In this document: positions 61,370 through 64,000 of the stretch, piece by piece
Layout of the letters: each line of letters starts with the position of its first letter
Numbering within the stretch: the stretch's first letter is position 1
Assembly: GCF_027568395.1 (NCBI RefSeq)
Contig: NZ_JANKZL010000010.1
Span: 124,001-188,000, forward strand
DNA length: 64,000 nt
Direction: 5' to 3'
From: Aminobacter sp. HY435
GTDB taxonomy: Bacteria; Pseudomonadota; Alphaproteobacteria; Rhizobiales; Rhizobiaceae
Notes under the pieces: generated by a model
The model's database searches: none
What the model saw: only the letters and a program-made list of their open reading frames with translations
What the model was told of the DNA's origin: nothing
Translations under genes and position numbers: made by a program

Positions 61370-63400
61370 TCAGCCGAGCATGTGCTGCATGACGTCAGCC
61401 GATCCGGAATCGGCGGGTTGCGGAGCGATATGAGGATCCTGCTGCGCGGTACCGTCCGCTTCGGTATCGTCGCCGAGAAACGCGACTGCCTCGCTGACGA
61501 GGATGTCGGGGTTCTGCGCGCCCAGGTCAGGTGTGCTGGGCACAAGCTCAGCCTGGATCAGAACCTCGTCCGAATAGGTGTCGCCGCCGACATAGACCTT
61601 GGCTGCGGGGTCGACGTCCACGATTGTGGCATAGTTGACAAGTTGGTTGTCGCCGGTGGCGATTGTCCAATCCGCCTCGGGATTTGCCAGCACCTGGTTC
61701 ATCGCCAGCGCCACCTGGTCGCTGTCGCCGACGACGGTGGTCTGCTTGATGTATTGCAGATTGTAGATGTCGCCGGAGATGTACAGCACCCGCAACATGC
61801 CGGTGCCGGCGAATGCGGGGTCGTCCAGAATCGATTGGGGCAATTCGTGCTTGCCGCCAGCCAGGTTTGCCGCCGCCGTGTTGTAGCCGTCCGGCAACGG
61901 GTCACTCGTCGTGGTGCCGACGTTGATGATTGCGGCCTGGTTCCACAGCAGGTTGCCCTGGGTCGAGACCGAACCTTCGCCGGATGTTTCGAAACCTGAA
62001 AGCGCGCCGATCGTATCGTTGTCGAGCAGCAGGTTGAGTTGATGAATGATGCTGGCATCGTAGACGTTGCCGCCGACGATGATCAGGTCGTAGTAGTTGC
62101 CAAGCTCATTCAGGTCGACGCTGTTGTAGGCGGTGTTGTCGCCGGTCGAAACGACCGATTGCACGCCTGAAGAGGACGCAATGCAGACGTCGTTGTCGGA
62201 CATGAAGGCATACTGGTTGATCCAGTTCATGATGATGAGGTCGCCCGAGATTTCGGTCACGACGTAGAAGGCCGGGAAGCCGGCGGTAGGGTCGACAGGC
62301 GCATCATCCGCCGATGGGTCGATGTGCTTGAACATGGCAATGTTGAAGCTCTGGTCGGCATCGCCGCCGGCGCCAAAAGGCCATCCGCCAACGGCTGAGC
62401 TGACGCTGTCGGCGTCGCAGGTGCCGTTGATCTGAACGATCGCGTTCAACGAAATCTGGTTGCCCATCACGGCCATGACCTGGGCCTGGACACTTTCGCC
62501 AATCACCACCGCGTTGTTGATGACGGTGTTGCCGCCTGTCGTGACCTCGACGCTGCTGCTGACCATGCCGTTGCCCCAGCCTTCCATGAAGTCGCTGGAC
62601 TCGGGTGATGTATCGATGTCGAGCGGACCGTCCGGTCCTGGCTGGTCTTCGCTGTGGTCCTTGAGGTAGTCGACATGGTCCTTAAGCTGAGGCGTATCGG
62701 CTTCGTCAATAAGCTGGCCGTTGAAATAGGTGCCTTCGAGCACCTCGCCCTTGATGGAAAAGATGTCGGCGCCGTCGTGGGCGTCGGGATCGAAACTGCC
62801 GAAACGCTCCGCGGCCGTGGTCACAAAGGTCGCCATGTCCTCTGTCGTCCCAGGCAACACCAGATCGTCTATCGGCGAAATATCCGCCGCCGCCTGCCGC
62901 ATGTCGCTCAAAGGCGTGTCGTCGGCGGGAAGCGGCGTGAACTTCAGCCCGCTTCCGCCAAAGCCGACATAGTCGTCGTCCGAAAGCCGGATTTCCTGGT
63001 TGATGATGGCCACTATGGAGCCAGGTGGCTCAATTTGAGGCAGCACCATGCCGCCGGAACCTGATGTGCCCGCGATCTGGTGACCGTCAGGATAGAGATG
63101 GGGACCCTTGAGGTTCGGAATGTCGGGAGGAGTGAACGATACTTTCGACCAGACGGTGATCTGTTCGATTTCCGGCCTCACGCCGATATAGCGAACGCTC
63201 GGATCGAAGTCTTCGAGGGTGTGGGGTGCGTCGAACTTGGCCGAACTGGTCTCATGCTCGGGGAGTTGCTCGTCGGCCTTCTGTTGGGCTTTGAACTCGT
63301 AGTAGGCCTGCTTGAGGCGGGCCTCCTCACTCGCCATTTCGAACAGTCCGATAAAGTGCGTGATCGCCTCTGTGACCTTGTCGAAATACCCAACATACAT
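61370..63400 (-). CDS. Acidic repeat protein, candidate type I secretion substrate or accessory
   Basis: 676 residues, acidic, no signal peptide, no RTX nonapeptides. A non-repetitive N-terminal third (about 1-275) precedes a region of alternating motifs. The A type (GGNTVINNAVVIGES at 289; TGDNTAYNSVDLN at 419; QGNLLWNQAAIINVG at 481; TGDNQLVNYATIVDVD at 582) alternates with the B type (SGDLIIMNWINQYAFMSDND at 385; GGNVYDASIIHQLNLLLDND at 443; SGDIYNLQYIKQTTVVGDSD at 542; GGDTYSDEVLIQAEL at 605). This suggests beta-solenoid-like repeats. Start fixed by CGGAGG 7 bases upstream of the ATG. It is 21 bases from the ABC gene. RefSeq-type names for relatives would be type I secretion protein; the function is unknown. 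Confidence 0.8.
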   Translation of the reverse strand: MYVGYFDKVTEAITHFIGLFEMASEEARLKQAYYEFKAQQKADEQLPEHETSSAKFDAPHTLEDFDPSVRYIGVRPEIEQITVWSKVSFTPPDIPNLKGPHLYPDGHQIAGTSGSGGMVLPQIEPPGSIVAIINQEIRLSDDDYVGFGGSGLKFTPLPADDTPLSDMRQAAADISPIDDLVLPGTTEDMATFVTTAAERFGSFDPDAHDGADIFSIKGEVLEGTYFNGQLIDEADTPQLKDHVDYLKDHSEDQPGPDGPLDIDTSPESSDFMEGWGNGMVSSSVEVTTGGNTVINNAVVIGESVQAQVMAVMGNQISLNAIVQINGTCDADSVSSAVGGWPFGAGGDADQSFNIAMFKHIDPSADDAPVDPTAGFPAFYVVTEISGDLIIMNWINQYAFMSDNDVCIASSSGVQSVVSTGDNTAYNSVDLNELGNYYDLIIVGGNVYDASIIHQLNLLLDNDTIGALSGFETSGEGSVSTQGNLLWNQAAIINVGTTTSDPLPDGYNTAAANLAGGKHELPQSILDDPAFAGTGMLRVLYISGDIYNLQYIKQTTVVGDSDQVALAMNQVLANPEADWTIATGDNQLVNYATIVDVDPAAKVYVGGDTYSDEVLIQAELVPSTPDLGAQNPDILVSEAVAFLGDDTEADGTAQQDPHIAPQPADSGSADVMQHMLG

Positions 63401-63465
63401 TGAAGTGCCTCCGCCCGGAGTTCAGGCGCGGTGAGGCTTTTTGGTGCTCCACCGGCCATGGAAAA

Positions 63466-63492
63466 GACTGCGCGGGGGTTACCCGCGCAGTC
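63466..63492 (-). terminator. Terminator after the glycine-rich gene
   Basis: GACTGCGCGGG / CCCGCGCAGTC (11-bp stem, short loop) followed on the minus strand by TTTTCC. It lies between the glycine-rich gene and the 676-residue gene and could partly terminate transcription before the export genes. Confidence 0.7.
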
Positions 63493-63499
63493 CAGCTTG

Positions 63500-63526
63500 C
63501 CTGGCTTCGCGCGAGGCGAAGCCAGG
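63500..63526 (-). terminator. Hairpin directly after the glycine-rich stop codon
   Basis: CCTGGCTTCGC / GCGAAGCCAGG perfect 11-bp stem with a 5-nt loop, 11 bases after the stop at 63538. It stands in tandem with the terminator at 63466-63492 and may stabilise the upstream mRNA. Confidence 0.55.
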
Positions 63527-63537
63527 GTGGTTGCCGG

Positions 63538-64000
63538 CTAGGTGTTGCTGTGGTCGCTGCCGTCTTCGCCAGCAAGCGTGTGGGTATAGCTGCCGCCGAC
63601 CACGGTCATGTCGACCGTGTTGCCTTGCAGGTTGGCGCCCATCACGATCTGCTGGTTGAACGCGCTGGTGTCGATAACGGCGTCGGCGCTGGAGTGGCTC
63701 TCGCCGGTGACATAACCGTCGTCACCATTGTGCGATCCCCACATTCCACCGGCCCCGCCGGCTCCGCCAGCGCCGCCCCAGATGTCGCCCAACGAGGCGC
63801 TGCCGCCGCCGCCTGTAGCTCCCGCGGCGCCGCCGGTAGCATTTCCGCCTTCGCCATCCGCCCAGGCACCGCTGAGCGAATTGCCACCGTCGCCGTCACC
63901 ATAGGCCCAGGCAGCGCCGCCTGTGCTTCCGCCGCCGGTTGCTGCGCCGCTCGTGGCCGAGCCGCCAGTACCGGAACCGCCGCCGCCGCTGCCGCCGCCA
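63538..64000 (-). CDS. Glycine-rich secreted-type protein, C-terminal part (cut by window edge)
   Basis: At least 153 residues, open through base 64000. The upstream part is very rich in Gly, Ala, Ser and Thr with short acidic/aromatic inserts (AAWAYGDGDGGNSLSGAWAD, GDIWGGAGGAGGAGGMWGSH). The C-terminal 50 residues are different: SAFNQQIVMGANLQGNTVDM then TVVGGSYTHTLAGEDGSDHS. The NQQIVMGANLQ stretch resembles the A/B repeats of the neighbouring 676-residue protein. It has the composition of a surface or extracellular protein and stands first in the secretion locus, so it is probably an exported substrate. Any true start lies beyond the window. Confidence 0.75.
   Translation of the reverse strand, partial: GGGSGGGGSGTGGSATSGAATGGGSTGGAAWAYGDGDGGNSLSGAWADGEGGNATGGAAGATGGGGSASLGDIWGGAGGAGGAGGMWGSHNGDDGYVTGESHSSADAVIDTSAFNQQIVMGANLQGNTVDMTVVGGSYTHTLAGEDGSDHSNT

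Overview
The window looks like chromosomal DNA of a Hyphomicrobiales (Rhizobiales) bacterium, most likely Mesorhizobium or a close Phyllobacteriaceae relative. The base composition is GC-rich. The flagellar gene order follows the one known from Sinorhizobium (visN-visR, flhB-fliG-fliN-fliM-motA, flgF-fliI, flgBC-fliE-flgG-flgA-flgI-motE-flgH-fliL-fliP, flagellins). A gbpR/chvE/gguABC sugar locus and intergenic repeats typical of this group also point there. I saw no rRNA, tRNA, CRISPR, phage or IS element.

Layout: (1) 1-24284, flagellar regulon. The left edge cuts fliF. Five tandem flagellin genes follow, then a long leftward operon from flgF to fliP, a rightward motA-fliM-fliN-fliG-flhB operon, and the visN/visR master regulators. 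(2) 24520-34760, a TMEM43-like membrane protein, then a polyamine-type salvage cassette: acetylpolyamine aminohydrolase, TetR regulator, amidohydrolase, PotABCD-like ABC transporter and a beta-lactamase-family hydrolase beside the remnant of another. (3) 34801-43069, gbpR, chvE, gguA, gguB, gguC, a sugar dehydrogenase and aldose 1-epimerase, for uptake and oxidation of aldoses. (4) 43439-55746, a myo-inositol block: an IolI-like isomerase, a sugar/inositol ABC transporter, iolG, a fused iolC-aldolase, iolD, iolE, a small membrane protein and iolB. Two promoter regions carry GGAA-N6-TTCC-type sites expected for IolR. (5) 55801-64000, a leftward type I secretion locus: a glycine-rich protein cut by the right edge, a 676-residue repeat protein, an ABC transporter with a long disordered N-terminus, a membrane fusion protein and an acetyltransferase-like/TPR protein.

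Two things stand out. Four of the five flagellin genes share an approximately 100-nt leader, and its predicted stems are kept by paired base changes between paralogues. This is internal covariation evidence for a structured 5' UTR. They also share a TTAACCAT promoter box at a fixed distance from the start codon. Second, the right-hand secretion locus encodes two non-RTX candidate substrates with a related repeat motif next to an atypical ABC exporter, a good candidate for a poorly described surface-protein export system.

Start codons were re-chosen by Shine-Dalgarno position, operon overlap and family alignment from memory. No database search was possible, so family names rest on motif recognition.
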